Source of the DNA: Clostridiales bacterium
GTDB lineage: Bacteria; Bacillota; Clostridia; Oscillospirales; Oscillospiraceae
Reading direction: 5' to 3'
Length of the DNA: 64,000 nt
NCBI GenBank assembly: GCA_022786995.1
Contig: JALFUW010000071.1
Location: 27,032 to 91,031 of the forward strand
The translations under genes were made by a program, and so were the position numbers. Below the pieces are notes generated by a model that saw nothing but the letters and a program-made list of their open reading frames with translations, had not been told where the DNA came from and made no database searches. Positions within the stretch are counted from its first letter, which is position 1; the number at the start of each line of letters is the position of its first letter. Shown here piece by piece: positions 43,125 through 52,335 of the stretch.

Positions 43125-44162
43125 CTAAATGGAAAACTGTGTCTGCCCCTCGTAGGGAATATGCAGGTGGTCGTAGGCCAGCGCCGTGACACAGCGGCCC
43201 CGGGGCGTCCGGGTCAGAAAGCCCAGCTGCATGAGGTACGGCTCGTACACATCCTCCAGCGTCACCGCCTCCTCGCCGATGGTGGCAGCCAGGGTTTCCA
43301 GTCCCACCGGGCCGCCGCCGTAGTTCTGGATGATGGCGGTGAGCATCCGGCGGTCGATGTTGTCAAGACCCAGCCCATCTACCTCCAGCCGCTTCAGGGC
43401 CAGATCGGCAGCTTCCTTGGTAATCACGCCGTCGCCCATGACCTCGGCAAAATCCCGCACCCGCCGCAGAAAGCGGTTGGCGATTCGGGGTGTGCCCCGG
43501 CTTCGGGAGGCAATCTCCATGGCACCGGCTTCCTCGATGGGCATGCCCAATATGGTTGCCGAACGGGTGACAATTTTTGCCAGCTCCTGTGGGGTGTACA
43601 GCTCCAGCCGCAGGTTCACGCCGAACCGATCCCGCAACGGTGCGGACAGCTGGCCCGCCCGTGTGGTGGCTCCCACCAGCGTGAATTTTGGCAGATCCAG
43701 GCGGATGGAGTTGGCGCTGGGGCCCTTGCCCACGATGATGTCGATGGCAAAGTCCTCCATGGCGGGGTACAAAATCTCCTCCACCACCCGGTTTAAGCGG
43801 TGGATTTCGTCGATAAACAGAATATCGCCGGGATTTAGATTGGTCAGCAGCGCCGCTAAGTCCCCGGGCTTTTCGATGGCGGGGCCGGAGGTGACCCGGA
43901 TGCCTGCCCCCATTTCGTTGGCGATGACCCCCGCCAGCGTGGTTTTGCCCAGACCCGGCGGGCCGTAGAGCAGGGTGTGATCCAGCGGCTCATTGCGGCG
44001 GCGGGCGGCTTCAATATAGACGGACAGGTTGCTTTTCGCCTTCTCCTGCCCTGTATAGTCCGCCAGCAGCTTTGGCCGTAGACCGATCTCCCCCGCGTCC
44101 TGGGGCGCGAAGGTGGGCGAAATGATGGGGCTGTCCAGTTCCTGAGAGAATTCTAAACTCAT
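43125..44162 (-). CDS. ruvB: Holliday junction branch-migration helicase RuvB
   Basis: The 345-residue AAA+ motor drives branch migration with RuvA. Walker [12 protein letters not shown], Walker B FIDEIHRL, sensor [18 protein letters not shown] and a C-terminal winged helix are present. ATG 44162 follows GAGG. It is the last gene of the ruvC-ruvA-ruvB operon, separated from ruvA by element E7. Confidence 0.96.
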   Translation of the reverse strand: MSLEFSQELDSPIISPTFAPQDAGEIGLRPKLLADYTGQEKAKSNLSVYIEAARRRNEPLDHTLLYGPPGLGKTTLAGVIANEMGAGIRVTSGPAIEKPGDLAALLTNLNPGDILFIDEIHRLNRVVEEILYPAMEDFAIDIIVGKGPSANSIRLDLPKFTLVGATTRAGQLSAPLRDRFGVNLRLELYTPQELAKIVTRSATILGMPIEEAGAMEIASRSRGTPRIANRFLRRVRDFAEVMGDGVITKEAADLALKRLEVDGLGLDNIDRRMLTAIIQNYGGGPVGLETLAATIGEEAVTLEDVYEPYLMQLGFLTRTPRGRCVTALAYDHLHIPYEGQTQFSI

Positions 44163-44176
44163 AATACACCTCGGCG

Positions 44177-44274
44177 TAAGATACAAGATACGAGATACAA
44201 GCTACAAGATAGAAAGCACCAATTCAGAACAGCGAGTATTATCTTCTATCTTGTATCTTAATATCTTGTATCTA
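44177..44274. repeat. Heptamer-arm hairpin element E7 (ATACAAG flavour)
   Basis: Units ATACAAG, ATACGAG, ATACAAG, CTACAAG face CTATCTT, GTATCTT, GTATCTA. It fills the ruvA-ruvB gap, and the ruvA TAG stop lies at its edge. Confidence 0.87.
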
Positions 44275-44874
44275 TTTCATGACCATGGCCCGCAAAGCGT
44301 GGCGCACCATCTCTTCCGTGGACGCGTTGGGGTCTACGCCCTTGAGGGCCGCGCTGATCTCCGCGGGGGAATAGCCCAGCTCCTGCAAGGCCGCGTGGGC
44401 CAGAGCCGCGCTGCTCCCCTGCTGCACCGGCGCAGACGCGGCGGTTCCGGCGGAGAAGTCCAGCTCCATGCCACCGCCGCCGATTTTGTCCTTCAATTCC
44501 AGAATAATCCGCTGGGCGATCTTCTTGCCAATGCCCTGGGCGGCGGTGAGCATTTTTTCGTCGCCGGTCATCACCGCCAGCGTAAAATTCTGGGGTCCGC
44601 CGGCGGACAGAATCGCCATAGCGGCCTTGGGGCCGACACCGTTGACGGAAGTCAGCAGCTCATAGCACCGCTGCTCCTCCCGGCTGGAAAAGCCGTACAG
44701 GTCAAAAGCGTCCTCCCGGATGGACTCGGTAATATAGAGCCTGGCGCTCTGGTTCAGCTTCAGCTGGCCTGCGGTATAGGCGGTGATCCGGCAGCCGTAG
44801 CCCACGCCACCGCAGTCGATCACCGCCAGTCCCGGCTCTAAAACCGTCACTGGCCCGGAAACATAGTATAGCAT
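44272..44874 (-). CDS. ruvA: Holliday junction DNA-binding protein RuvA
   Basis: The 200-residue protein has the OB-fold N-terminus (MLYYVSGPVTVLEPG), helix-hairpin-helix motifs (LLTSVNGVGPKAAMAIL and AAQGIGKKIAQRI), an acidic linker and the C-terminal RuvB-binding domain. ATG 44874 follows GGAGG. The track ORF continues upstream through element E8, giving a meaningless hydrophobic stretch. The stop is supplied at the border of element E7. Confidence 0.95.
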   Translation of the reverse strand: MLYYVSGPVTVLEPGLAVIDCGGVGYGCRITAYTAGQLKLNQSARLYITESIREDAFDLYGFSSREEQRCYELLTSVNGVGPKAAMAILSAGGPQNFTLAVMTGDEKMLTAAQGIGKKIAQRIILELKDKIGGGGMELDFSAGTAASAPVQQGSSAALAHAALQELGYSPAEISAALKGVDPNASTEEMVRHALRAMVMK

Positions 44875-44898
44875 TTTGAAAACCTCCAAACACGGAAT

Positions 44899-45000
44899 GA
44901 GATACAAGATACAAGATACTAGATACAAGATATGGAGCAAGGGCTCAGATACAATGCAATATCTTGTATCTTCTATCTTGTATCTTGTATCTTACATCTT
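44899..45000. repeat. Heptamer-arm hairpin element E8 (ATACAAG flavour)
   Basis: Units ATACAAG, ATACAAG, ATACTAG, ATACAAG face CTTGTAT, CTTCTAT, CTTGTAT, CTTGTAT. It lies between ruvC and ruvA, and the end of ruvC runs into it. Confidence 0.88.
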
Positions 45001-45491
45001 GCTTCCGCTTGTGCAAGCAAAGACGTGCTGGATCGGGCGTGGCACAGAGCGATGGCCACGGCATCCGCCGCGTCGTCGGGCTTGGGGACGGTACTCAGAT
45101 GCAACAGACGCTTCGTCATATCCTGCATCTGATGCTTGGTGGCGTTTCCGTAGCCCACCACCGCCTGCTTGACCTGCATGGGCTTGTACTCGAAAATGGG
45201 CACCCCGGCCTGCCGCACCGCCAGCAGGATGACCCCCCGGCTCTGGGCCACGTTGATGCCCGTGGTCACATTCTGCCCGAAAAACAGTTCTTCAATGGCC
45301 ACCGCCTCCGGCTGGGACACCCGCAGCAGCTCCGTCATGTCGTTATAGATCACTTCCAGCCGCCACGGGAAGTCTGTGTTCGGCGGCGTGGTGATGGCAC
45401 CGCAGTTGAGAAGCCGATACTGCCCCCGCTGGGCCTCGATCACTCCGAAGCCGGTGATCCCATAGCCCGGGTCAATTCCCAATATCCGCAT
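44973..45491 (-). CDS. ruvC: Holliday junction resolvase RuvC
   Basis: The 172-residue nuclease resolves Holliday junctions made and moved by RuvAB. Catalytic acidic motifs are in GIDPGYGITGFGV at the N-terminus, AIEELFFGQN near 66 and DDAADAVAIALCH near 145. The last seven residues (CKIQDTR) and stop are encoded by the arm of element E8, beyond the usual end of the protein. The ATG overlaps the stop of the 47-residue membrane protein (TAATG). Confidence 0.95.
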   Translation of the reverse strand: MRILGIDPGYGITGFGVIEAQRGQYRLLNCGAITTPPNTDFPWRLEVIYNDMTELLRVSQPEAVAIEELFFGQNVTTGINVAQSRGVILLAVRQAGVPIFEYKPMQVKQAVVGYGNATKHQMQDMTKRLLHLSTVPKPDDAADAVAIALCHARSSTSLLAQAEARCKIQDTR

Positions 45492-45634
45492 TACAGGCCA
45501 CCTCTGGCAATGCTCCAAATCTGCCAGATAACAAACAGGATAAACAGCACAAGGCCGATCCGCGCGCCCCATACCTGCCACGCGGGCCGGGGTTCATAGC
45601 CCTCCTGCCGCTCCAATTCTTCCTTTTCCTCCAT
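45491..45634 (-). CDS. 47-residue membrane protein upstream of ruvC
   Basis: This ORF is too short for the track. A charged N-terminus (MEEKEELERQEGYEP) is followed by one membrane segment (RIGLVLFILFVIWQIW) and a short basic end. AAAGGAG lies 7 nt before the ATG and the stop overlaps the ruvC start in TAATG, so translation is probably coupled. No family is recognised. Its place at the head of the ruv operon makes it likely to be expressed. Confidence 0.7.
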   Translation of the reverse strand: MEEKEELERQEGYEPRPAWQVWGARIGLVLFILFVIWQIWSIARGGL

Positions 45635-45654
45635 GGATTTCACTCCTTTCTGCT

Positions 45655-45660
45655 ATCATA
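45655..45660 (-). promoter_or_regulatory. -10 box of the ruv operon
   Basis: On the minus strand TATGAT is preceded by TGC, an extended -10. No good -35 was found and no LexA-type palindrome was seen. Confidence 0.5.
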
Positions 45661-45701
45661 GCACATTTGTTTCAAAATTCCTAGATGGTTTTTGAAAAAA
45701 A

Positions 45702-45815
45702 CAGTTGACAATTGACAGTTGACAGTTGACAATGAAGGAGTCCCTGTGGGACAATTTGAATCTATCCCGAAGGGATACCAAAAAATGTCAATTTTCAATT
45801 GTCCATTGTCAATTC
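45702..45815. repeat. Heptamer-arm hairpin element E9 (AGTTGAC flavour)
   Basis: Units AGTTGAC, AATTGAC, AGTTGAC, AGTTGAC face TGTCAAT, TTTCAAT, TGTCCAT, TGTCAAT. The core has GTCCC-TGT-GGGAC and TATCCC-GAA-GGGATA, the same two-hairpin plan as E2 in opposite orientation. It forms the leader of the HAD gene. Confidence 0.88.
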
Positions 45816-45830
45816 AAAGGAGACTCGAAA

Positions 45831-46499
45831 ATGCTGACCCAATACAAAGAGAAGGCCCCCGTCCGGGGCGTGTTATTCGACGTAGACGGCGTGATTCTGG
45901 ACACAGAGTGCCTGTACTCCCGGTTCTGGATGGAGGCCTGCCACTATTTTGGCTTTCCCATGACGAAAGAGCAATCCCTGCAAATGCGCAGCCTCAACAA
46001 GACCGCCGGGCAGGAAAAATTTCACGCCCTGTTCGGCCCTGCCGCCGACTATGCCACCATCCGTCAAAAGCGTATTGAGCTGATGGATGCCTTTGTGGAA
46101 AAAGAGGGCGTGGCGGCAAAGCCCGGAATTTACGCTCTGCTGGACGCGCTGGACGAAAAGGGCATCCCCTGCGCCATCACCAGCTCCTCTCCCTACCAGC
46201 GGCTTGAGCGCTACTTAACCCCTCTGAAGCTGTTCCACCGCTTCCAAAAGGTCATCACCGGCTATGACGTGCCAAAGGGCAAGCCGGAGCCGGATATCTA
46301 CCTGCGGGGCGCGGCGGATCTGGAGATTGCGCCGAATGGGTGTCTCGCTCTCGAGGACTCCCCCGCCGGGATTCTGTCCGCTTACCGGGCTGGCTGTCTT
46401 CCTGTTCTGATTCCCGATCAGGACTGCCCCGGCGAGGATACCCTGTCCCTGCTGTACGCCAAAGCCGATACTCTGACGGATGTCATTGCCTTACTATAA
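45831..46499 (+). CDS. HAD-family phosphatase (beta-phosphoglucomutase-like)
   Basis: The 222-residue protein has the HAD motifs VLFDVDGVILDTE (nucleophile aspartate, near residue 15), TSSSPYQR, KGKPEPDIY and LEDSPAGI, with a helical cap of the PGM/YcjU type. It may be a beta-phosphoglucomutase or a sugar-phosphate phosphatase; the following phosphosugar mutase suggests hexose phosphates. AAAGGAG precedes ATG 45831; the track start is inside element E9. Confidence 0.86.
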   Translation: MLTQYKEKAPVRGVLFDVDGVILDTECLYSRFWMEACHYFGFPMTKEQSLQMRSLNKTAGQEKFHALFGPAADYATIRQKRIELMDAFVEKEGVAAKPGIYALLDALDEKGIPCAITSSSPYQRLERYLTPLKLFHRFQKVITGYDVPKGKPEPDIYLRGAADLEIAPNGCLALEDSPAGILSAYRAGCLPVLIPDQDCPGEDTLSLLYAKADTLTDVIALL

Positions 46500-46519
46500 A
46501 TAGAAAAGAGAGGAACACC

Positions 46520-48190
46520 ATGGATATTCAATCTTGTTTTGCACTGTGGAAGGAAAAAGCAGTCGATGACCCGGATCTGGTCAGCGAACTGTCCGGCTTG
46601 AACGACGAAAAGGAGATTTTTGAGCGGTTTTACCGGGATTTGGAGTTCGGTACCGGCGGCCTGCGGGGCGTCATCGGGGCGGGCACCAACCGAATGAACA
46701 TCTACGTCATCCGCCGGGCAACACAGGGGCTGTGCAACTATCTGAAAGGCACCGATCTGCCCCAGTCCGTCGCCATCGGCTATGACAGCCGCATCAAGAG
46801 CGACCTTTTCGCCATGGAGGCCGCCCGGGTCATCGCCGCCAACGGCATCACCGCCTGCATCTACCCCCGGTTGGAGCCCACCCCCGCTCTGAGCTGGGCT
46901 GTGCGGTACTTAGGCTGCGGCGCAGGCATCTGCGTCACCGCCAGCCACAACCCCGCCAAATATAACGGCTACAAGGTCTATGGCTCCGACGGCTGCCAGA
47001 TCACCCTGGACGTGGCCGCGGCTGTTCTGAAAGAAATCAACGCGCTGGACATGTTCGATGCTGTGAATCTTGTCACCGAGGAGGAAGGCCGGGCCGCCGG
47101 AAAGATCGTCACCATCGGTGAAGACTGTCTGCAAAGCTTTCTGGATGCCGTCCAGCAGCGGAGTCTGTCCGGCGGGGAGAAGCTGGATTTGAAGGTGGTC
47201 TATACGCCCCTGAACGGCGCGGGTCTGGAGTGCGTCAAGAAAATTCTGACCCGTATCGGCATCACGGATGTCACCGTGGTTCCCGAGCAGGAGCATCCCG
47301 ACGGGCGCTTCCCCACCTGTCCCTACCCCAATCCCGAAATTCGGGAGGCTATGGAAAAAGGTCTCGCCCTGTGCCGCAAGGTGAAGCCCGATCTGCTGCT
47401 TGGCACCGACCCGGACTGCGACCGCATGGGCGTTGCCGTTCCCGAGGGGGACGACTACCGGCTGATCTCCGGCAACGAAATGGGCGTTCTGCTTCTCGAT
47501 TACATCTGCCGGAAGCGGCTGGAAAACGGAAAAATGCCCGAAAAGCCCGTGGCAGTGACCACCATTGTCTCCACCGATATGGCGAACGCTGTCGCCGCCG
47601 ACTACGGCGTGGAGCTGCGCCGGGTTCTGACGGGCTTCAAGTTCATCGGCGAACAGATCGCCCTGCTGGAAGCCGCCGGCGAAATTGACCGCTACATCTT
47701 CGGCTTTGAGGAGAGCTACGGCTACCTGTCCGGCGGCCATGTCCGGGACAAGGACGCCGTCAACGCCTCCATGCTCTGCTGCGAAATGACCGCATGGTAC
47801 AAGGCCAAGGGTATGACACTGGCTCAGGCCATGGATGCCCTGTACGAAAAATACGGCTACTACCGCAACGATCTTGCCAGCTTTACCTTCGAGGGCGCCG
47901 AGGGGATGCAGAAAATGGCCTCCATCATGGAGAATCTGCGCGCCAATCCCCCCAAGACACTGGACGGGAAGGCTGTTGTCAAAGTCGTAGACTATCAGAC
48001 TGGCGTGAATGGGCTGCCCAAGAGCAACGTTTTGGAATTCCAGACCGATGCCACCAAGGTGCTGGTGCGGCCCTCCGGCACAGAGCCGAAGGTCAAGGTC
48101 TACCTGTCCGCCCGAGCCGCCAATATGGCGGCTGCCGTGAAGCGGAATCAGCAAATTCTGGAAGAGCTGACCGGCAAGTATTTGAAATAG
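46520..48190 (+). CDS. Phosphoglucomutase / phosphomannomutase
   Basis: The 556-residue alpha-D-phosphohexomutase has the four classical sites: phosphoserine loop TASHNPAKYNGYK near residue 140, metal loop GTDPDCDRMG near 300, sugar loop GFEESYGYL near 395 and phosphate loop RPSGTEPKVKVY near 520. It interconverts hexose 1- and 6-phosphates, linking glycolysis to wall and polysaccharide precursors. GAGAGG precedes ATG 46520, 20 nt after the HAD gene. The track ORF begins far upstream in that gene. A clear terminator follows. Confidence 0.93.
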   Translation: MDIQSCFALWKEKAVDDPDLVSELSGLNDEKEIFERFYRDLEFGTGGLRGVIGAGTNRMNIYVIRRATQGLCNYLKGTDLPQSVAIGYDSRIKSDLFAMEAARVIAANGITACIYPRLEPTPALSWAVRYLGCGAGICVTASHNPAKYNGYKVYGSDGCQITLDVAAAVLKEINALDMFDAVNLVTEEEGRAAGKIVTIGEDCLQSFLDAVQQRSLSGGEKLDLKVVYTPLNGAGLECVKKILTRIGITDVTVVPEQEHPDGRFPTCPYPNPEIREAMEKGLALCRKVKPDLLLGTDPDCDRMGVAVPEGDDYRLISGNEMGVLLLDYICRKRLENGKMPEKPVAVTTIVSTDMANAVAADYGVELRRVLTGFKFIGEQIALLEAAGEIDRYIFGFEESYGYLSGGHVRDKDAVNASMLCCEMTAWYKAKGMTLAQAMDALYEKYGYYRNDLASFTFEGAEGMQKMASIMENLRANPPKTLDGKAVVKVVDYQTGVNGLPKSNVLEFQTDATKVLVRPSGTEPKVKVYLSARAANMAAAVKRNQQILEELTGKYLK

Positions 48191-48197
48191 TAATACA

Positions 48198-48229
48198 GGG
48201 GAACCGCGCGGCGCGGTTCCCCATTTTTT
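48198..48229 (+). terminator. Terminator of the phosphosugar mutase operon
   Basis: GGGGAACCGCG and CGCGGTTCCCC pair around a short loop and are followed by ATTTTTT. Between it and uvrB (48230-48402) nothing is recognised. Confidence 0.93.
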
Positions 48230-48402
48230 ATCTATGGCATCAACCAGAACGCAGCCGAATGCTACCAAAGTGCCCAAACAGCGGCTCTTTTTCCCCCACT
48301 GTTTTTCCGTGCAATACACCCAGTATTCCTGCGAAAAAACAGCTTGCACTGAGAAAAATCCCTCGCAGTTGGTCACTTCACAACAGAGGTTCCCCAGGTA
48401 TG

Positions 48403-50370
48403 CTACGTTCCATTCCCCCGCAGCTCGATAATCTGGTCACGAAGCACAGCGGCGTACTCGTACTCCATCATCCTTGCCGCTTCCTTCATCTGCTTTTCCA
48501 GACGGGCAATTTCCTTTTCCTTCTCCGCCTTGGTCATCTTCACGCCGGTGCGGCCCTTCCGCTCGGCGGTGGGGGAGGAAATTTCAATGAGATCCCGGAC
48601 GGACTTGATGACCGTCTTGGGCACGATACCATGTTTTTTATTGTAGGCATCCTGAATTTCCCGCCGCCGGGCAGTTTCATCCATGGCGGTGCGCATGGAG
48701 GGTGTTACTGTATCGGCATACAGAATGACCTTGCCGTCGGCGTTTCGGGCGGCACGGCCGATGGTCTGAATCAGGCTGGTCTCGCTTCTGAGGAAGCCCT
48801 CCTTGTCCGCGTCCAGAATGGCCACCAGACTGACCTCCGGCAGGTCAAGGCCCTCGCGAAGGAGGTTGATACCGATGAGTACGTCAAATTTCGCCATCCG
48901 CAGATCCCGAATGATCTCCATCCGCTCCATGGCCCCGATGTCCGAGTGCATATAGCGCACCTTGATGCCCGCCTTTTGCAGGTAAACCGTCAGATCCTCC
49001 GCCATTTTTTTCGTCAGCGTGGTCACCAGCACCCGCTCATTTCTGGCGGAGCGGGCGTTGATTTCGCCGATCAGATCGTCAATCTGCCCGTCGATGGGCC
49101 GCACCTCCACCTCCGGGTCTAACAAGCCCGTAGGACGGATGACCTGCTCCACGGTCTGGCCGGAGCGGGTTCGCTCATACTCGGCCGGAGTGGCCGAGAC
49201 GTAGATCACCTGATTGATTTTCTGCTCAAACTCCGTGAAGTTCAGAGGACGGTTGTCATAGGCCGAGGGCAGGCGGAAGCCGTAGTTCACCAGCGCGTCC
49301 TTGCGGCTTCGGTCGCCGGCGTACATGGCCCGGCACTGGGGCAGGGTCACATGGCTCTCGTCGATGAACATGAGGAAATCCTTGGGGAAATAGTCCAGCA
49401 GTGTGGTGGGCGGCGTGCCGGGGGCACGGCCCTGAATCACCCGGGAATAGTTCTCAATGCCGCTGCAAAAGCCGATTTCCGTCAGCATTTCCAGATCATA
49501 GGCTGTCCGCTGGGCAATGCGCTGGGCCTCAATCAGCTTGTCATGGGCACGGAAATACGCCACCTGCTCATCGCACTCCCGCTGGATTTCCAGCATAGCC
49601 CGGTGAAGCTTCTCCTTGGAGGCAACGTAGTGGCTGGCAGGATAGATGGCGACGTGCTCCACAAAGCGCTCAGCGATGCCGGATACCGCGTTGATTTCGC
49701 TGATACGGTCGATTTCATCCCCGAAAAACTCCACCCGGATGGCCCGGCCCGACCAGTAGGCGGGATAGATTTCCAGCGTATCCCCCCGGAGCCGAAACTT
49801 GTTTCGGGAGAAGTCCAAATCGTTGCGCTCATAGCGGATTTCCGTCAGCTTTTTCAGCACCTCGTCCAGGGGGTACTCCTGCCCCACCCGCAGGGAGATC
49901 ACCATGTTCTTATAATCGATGGGGTCGCCCAGACCGTACAGGCAGCTGACCGAGCTGACCACAATTACGTCCCGCCGCTCAAAGAGTGCCGAGGTGGCAC
50001 TGTGGCGCAGGCGGTCGATCTCCTCGTTGACGGAGGAATCCTTTTCAATATAGGTATCCGTGTGGGCAATATAGGCCTCCGGCTGGTAGTAATCATAGTA
50101 GGAAATAAAGTATTCCACGGCATTTTCCGGGAAAAACTCCCGGAATTCGCTGCAAAGCTGGGCCGCCAGCGTCTTGTTGTGAGCCAGCACCAGCGTGGGC
50201 CGGTTCAGCTTTTCAATCACCGACGCCATGGTGAAGGTCTTGCCGGAGCCGGTGACACCCAGCAGGGTCTGCTCGTGCAGTCCCCAGTTCACGCCATTGA
50301 CCAGCGCTTCGATGGCCTCGGGCTGGTCGCCGGAGGGCTTATAATCCGATACCAGTTTGAAATGATCCAT
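48403..50370 (-). CDS. uvrB: Excinuclease ABC subunit B
   Basis: The 655-residue helicase-like protein verifies damage in nucleotide excision repair. Walker [11 protein letters not shown] near residue 40, the beta-hairpin region, helicase motifs and the C-terminal UVR domain ([12 protein letters not shown]) are present. AAAGGAG precedes the ATG. It follows radC by 11 nt. uvrA is nearby but separately transcribed. Confidence 0.96.
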   Translation of the reverse strand: MDHFKLVSDYKPSGDQPEAIEALVNGVNWGLHEQTLLGVTGSGKTFTMASVIEKLNRPTLVLAHNKTLAAQLCSEFREFFPENAVEYFISYYDYYQPEAYIAHTDTYIEKDSSVNEEIDRLRHSATSALFERRDVIVVSSVSCLYGLGDPIDYKNMVISLRVGQEYPLDEVLKKLTEIRYERNDLDFSRNKFRLRGDTLEIYPAYWSGRAIRVEFFGDEIDRISEINAVSGIAERFVEHVAIYPASHYVASKEKLHRAMLEIQRECDEQVAYFRAHDKLIEAQRIAQRTAYDLEMLTEIGFCSGIENYSRVIQGRAPGTPPTTLLDYFPKDFLMFIDESHVTLPQCRAMYAGDRSRKDALVNYGFRLPSAYDNRPLNFTEFEQKINQVIYVSATPAEYERTRSGQTVEQVIRPTGLLDPEVEVRPIDGQIDDLIGEINARSARNERVLVTTLTKKMAEDLTVYLQKAGIKVRYMHSDIGAMERMEIIRDLRMAKFDVLIGINLLREGLDLPEVSLVAILDADKEGFLRSETSLIQTIGRAARNADGKVILYADTVTPSMRTAMDETARRREIQDAYNKKHGIVPKTVIKSVRDLIEISSPTAERKGRTGVKMTKAEKEKEIARLEKQMKEAARMMEYEYAAVLRDQIIELRGNGT

Positions 50371-50381
50371 TTTTGTCTCCT

Positions 50382-51083
50382 TTACGGCAGAAGGTATTCG
50401 TCAAAACGATACCCGGACTGAATCATGGAAATGAAATCTCCCTCCGCCACCACAATGTGGTCGATGAGGCTCACCTCCACCGCGCTTAAGGCCGCGGCAA
50501 TCCGGCGGGTAGTCTGCACGTCGTCTGCCGACGGAAGGGCCACGCCGCTGGGGTGGTTGTGGGCCAGCACCACAGAGGTGGCGCCCGTGCTGAGGGCCGT
50601 CTCCACCACCTTCCGAACGGAGATGCTGGCGGCATTCACGCTGCCCTCACCGATCTCCCGGCAGCAGAGCACCTTGCACTTGGCATCCAGGCACAAAAGG
50701 AACACCGTTTCCACCTTGCGGCCAAAAAACCGAGGCACCAGATAGGCACCGCAGGCATCTAATGAAGTAAGCACCTGCGTGCGCTGGGCACTGTCTACCT
50801 GATAGAACCGGCCCAGCTCCGTGACCAGCCGCAGCAGGGTTGCCGCATGGTCGCTGATGTTCGGTACCTTTTTGAGTTCCTCGACATCCGCGTCCAAAAC
50901 CCGCGACAGGCTTCCGAATCGGTTCAGCAGGGCGTGGGCAATGGGGTTGGTATCCTTCTGTGGGATGGCATAGAAAAGCAGCAGTTCCAGGGCCTGTACG
51001 TCCGTAAAGGAGTCCAGACCCGACTCCTGAAACCTCGCTTTCAGCCGCTGGCGGTGTCCTTTGTGCAGCGATGGATTGGCCAT
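50382..51083 (-). CDS. radC: RadC-family JAMM protein
   Basis: The 233-residue protein has an N-terminal helix-hairpin-helix region and a C-terminal JAB/MPN domain with the metal site [17 protein letters not shown]. Despite its name the family's repair role is doubtful; some members act in mobile-element or competence functions. AAGGGG precedes the ATG. It is cotranscribed with uvrB and diverges from the histidine-kinase-like gene. Confidence 0.93.
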   Translation of the reverse strand: MANPSLHKGHRQRLKARFQESGLDSFTDVQALELLLFYAIPQKDTNPIAHALLNRFGSLSRVLDADVEELKKVPNISDHAATLLRLVTELGRFYQVDSAQRTQVLTSLDACGAYLVPRFFGRKVETVFLLCLDAKCKVLCCREIGEGSVNAASISVRKVVETALSTGATSVVLAHNHPSGVALPSADDVQTTRRIAAALSAVEVSLIDHIVVAEGDFISMIQSGYRFDEYLLP

Positions 51084-51094
51084 AAAAATTCCCC

Positions 51095-51123
51095 TTGCTA
51101 TTTTTATCGATTCCCGCTAGAAT
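51095..51123 (+). promoter_or_regulatory. Promoter of the kinase-like gene
   Basis: TTGCTA and TAGAAT are separated by 17 nt. Confidence 0.65.
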
Positions 51124-51197
51124 AATCATAACGTCGAAACTCGCCGGGTAAGTTTCCGTCATTTTTGCGCAAACTATTGGTGGGTTGGGAGGGCATC

Positions 51198-52244
51198 ATG
51201 GAAGAACTGAAAGGTGCGCCGGACTTGCTTAACCTGATGGTTCAGCCCGGTTTTTATGTAGAAAACTTCAAAATTGTACAGCTAAACGCCGCCGCGGAGG
51301 GTCTCCTGCTGTGCCCGGGTATGGATATCCGTCCTCTTATTGATTCTGGCCTCGAAGAATACGCCTCTTTTCAGGGCGGTTGTCTTTACCTTCGGCTGAG
51401 ATTAACGCAAACTGCCATCGGGGCCAGTATTGTCAAGCAGAATGGCATGGATGTCTTTCTTCTGGATACTCAGGAGTGTGACAGTGCGCTGCAGGCGCTG
51501 AGTCTTGCCGCTCGGGAGCTTCGGGGGCCGCTGGCAGCGATTACCGCAAGCGCCGATGCTCTGCAGGGAGAGGACGCACAGCTGGCACTCCTGAATCGGG
51601 GCATCCACCAGCTGCTGCGCATCCTCGGCAATATGTCCGACGCCGGACGCAGACCTTCTGCCGCCCAGCAGGAAACAACAGAAATAAACGCTCTGCTCTC
51701 GGAGGTTTTGGAAAAAGCCGCCATCCTCGCTGAGGCCGCCGGTGTGACGATCCGTTATCAGGGACTGGAACAGCCGGTATGGTGCCTTGCTGACCGGGAG
51801 CAGCTGGAACGGGCAGTGCTGAATCTCATTTCCAATGCTCTGAAGTTTTCGCCGTCCGGCGGAAGTGTCGATGTCAGTCTGACAAGAAGCGGCAAAATGC
51901 TCCGTTTTAGCATACGGGATAACGGCCCCGGCTTCGCCCAGAATCTGCTGGGCAGCGTGTTCAATCGCTATCTGCGCCAGCCCTGCATTGAGGAAGGCCG
52001 GTATGGACTGGGGCTTGGCATGGTGCTGGTACGCACCGCCGCTGCCTGTCATGGCGGAGCCGTTCTGATCGACCAGCCGGACGGCAGCGGGGCACGGGTC
52101 ACCATGACCATGGCAATCCGGCAGAATACCTCCGGCATGCTGCGCTCCCCTGTTCTTCGGGTGGATTATGCCGGCGAACAGGATCATACGCTGGTGGAGC
52201 TGTCGGACTGTCTGCCTGCCGATTTGTACAAGAAAGAAACCTGA
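51198..52244 (+). CDS. Histidine-kinase-like protein lacking the phospho-acceptor histidine
   Basis: The 348-residue soluble protein has an N-terminal PAS-like region (about 1-100) and a DHp-like segment near 115. It ends with an HATPase_c domain with N box NLISNALKFSPSGG, DNGPGF and GLGLGMVLV intact. In the segment expected to hold the H-box the sequence reads AARELRGPLAAI, with arginine where SHELRTPL has histidine. No membrane segment and no response regulator are present. It may bind ATP and act as an allosteric or dimerising partner. ATG 51198 follows GGGAGGG; the track start is 11 codons earlier. Confidence 0.8.
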   Translation: MEELKGAPDLLNLMVQPGFYVENFKIVQLNAAAEGLLLCPGMDIRPLIDSGLEEYASFQGGCLYLRLRLTQTAIGASIVKQNGMDVFLLDTQECDSALQALSLAARELRGPLAAITASADALQGEDAQLALLNRGIHQLLRILGNMSDAGRRPSAAQQETTEINALLSEVLEKAAILAEAAGVTIRYQGLEQPVWCLADREQLERAVLNLISNALKFSPSGGSVDVSLTRSGKMLRFSIRDNGPGFAQNLLGSVFNRYLRQPCIEEGRYGLGLGMVLVRTAAACHGGAVLIDQPDGSGARVTMTMAIRQNTSGMLRSPVLRVDYAGEQDHTLVELSDCLPADLYKKET

Positions 52245-52271
52245 AACCCTTCCCGGCCCGATTGGGGTCGG

Positions 52272-52335
52272 GAATTTTCAATTCGTCCCGAAGGGACACC
52301 GTCATTGTCAACTGTCAACTGTCAATTGTCAACTA
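52272..52335. repeat. Heptamer-arm element E10, one arm reduced
   Basis: The right arm has TCAACTG, TCAACTG, TCAATTG, TCAACTA units. The core has GTCCC-GAA-GGGAC. The left arm is only TTTTCAATT. The uvrA stop codon lies inside the right arm. Confidence 0.78.

Noticed and set aside
44875-44940. N-terminal extension of RuvA in the ORF track
   Set aside because: The extra residues ([11 protein letters not shown]) are translation of heptamer element E8; the true start has GGAGG and the family N-terminus.
46910-48376. 488-residue minus-strand ORF
   Set aside because: It is the antisense shadow of the phosphosugar mutase, whose catalytic motifs are intact on the plus strand.
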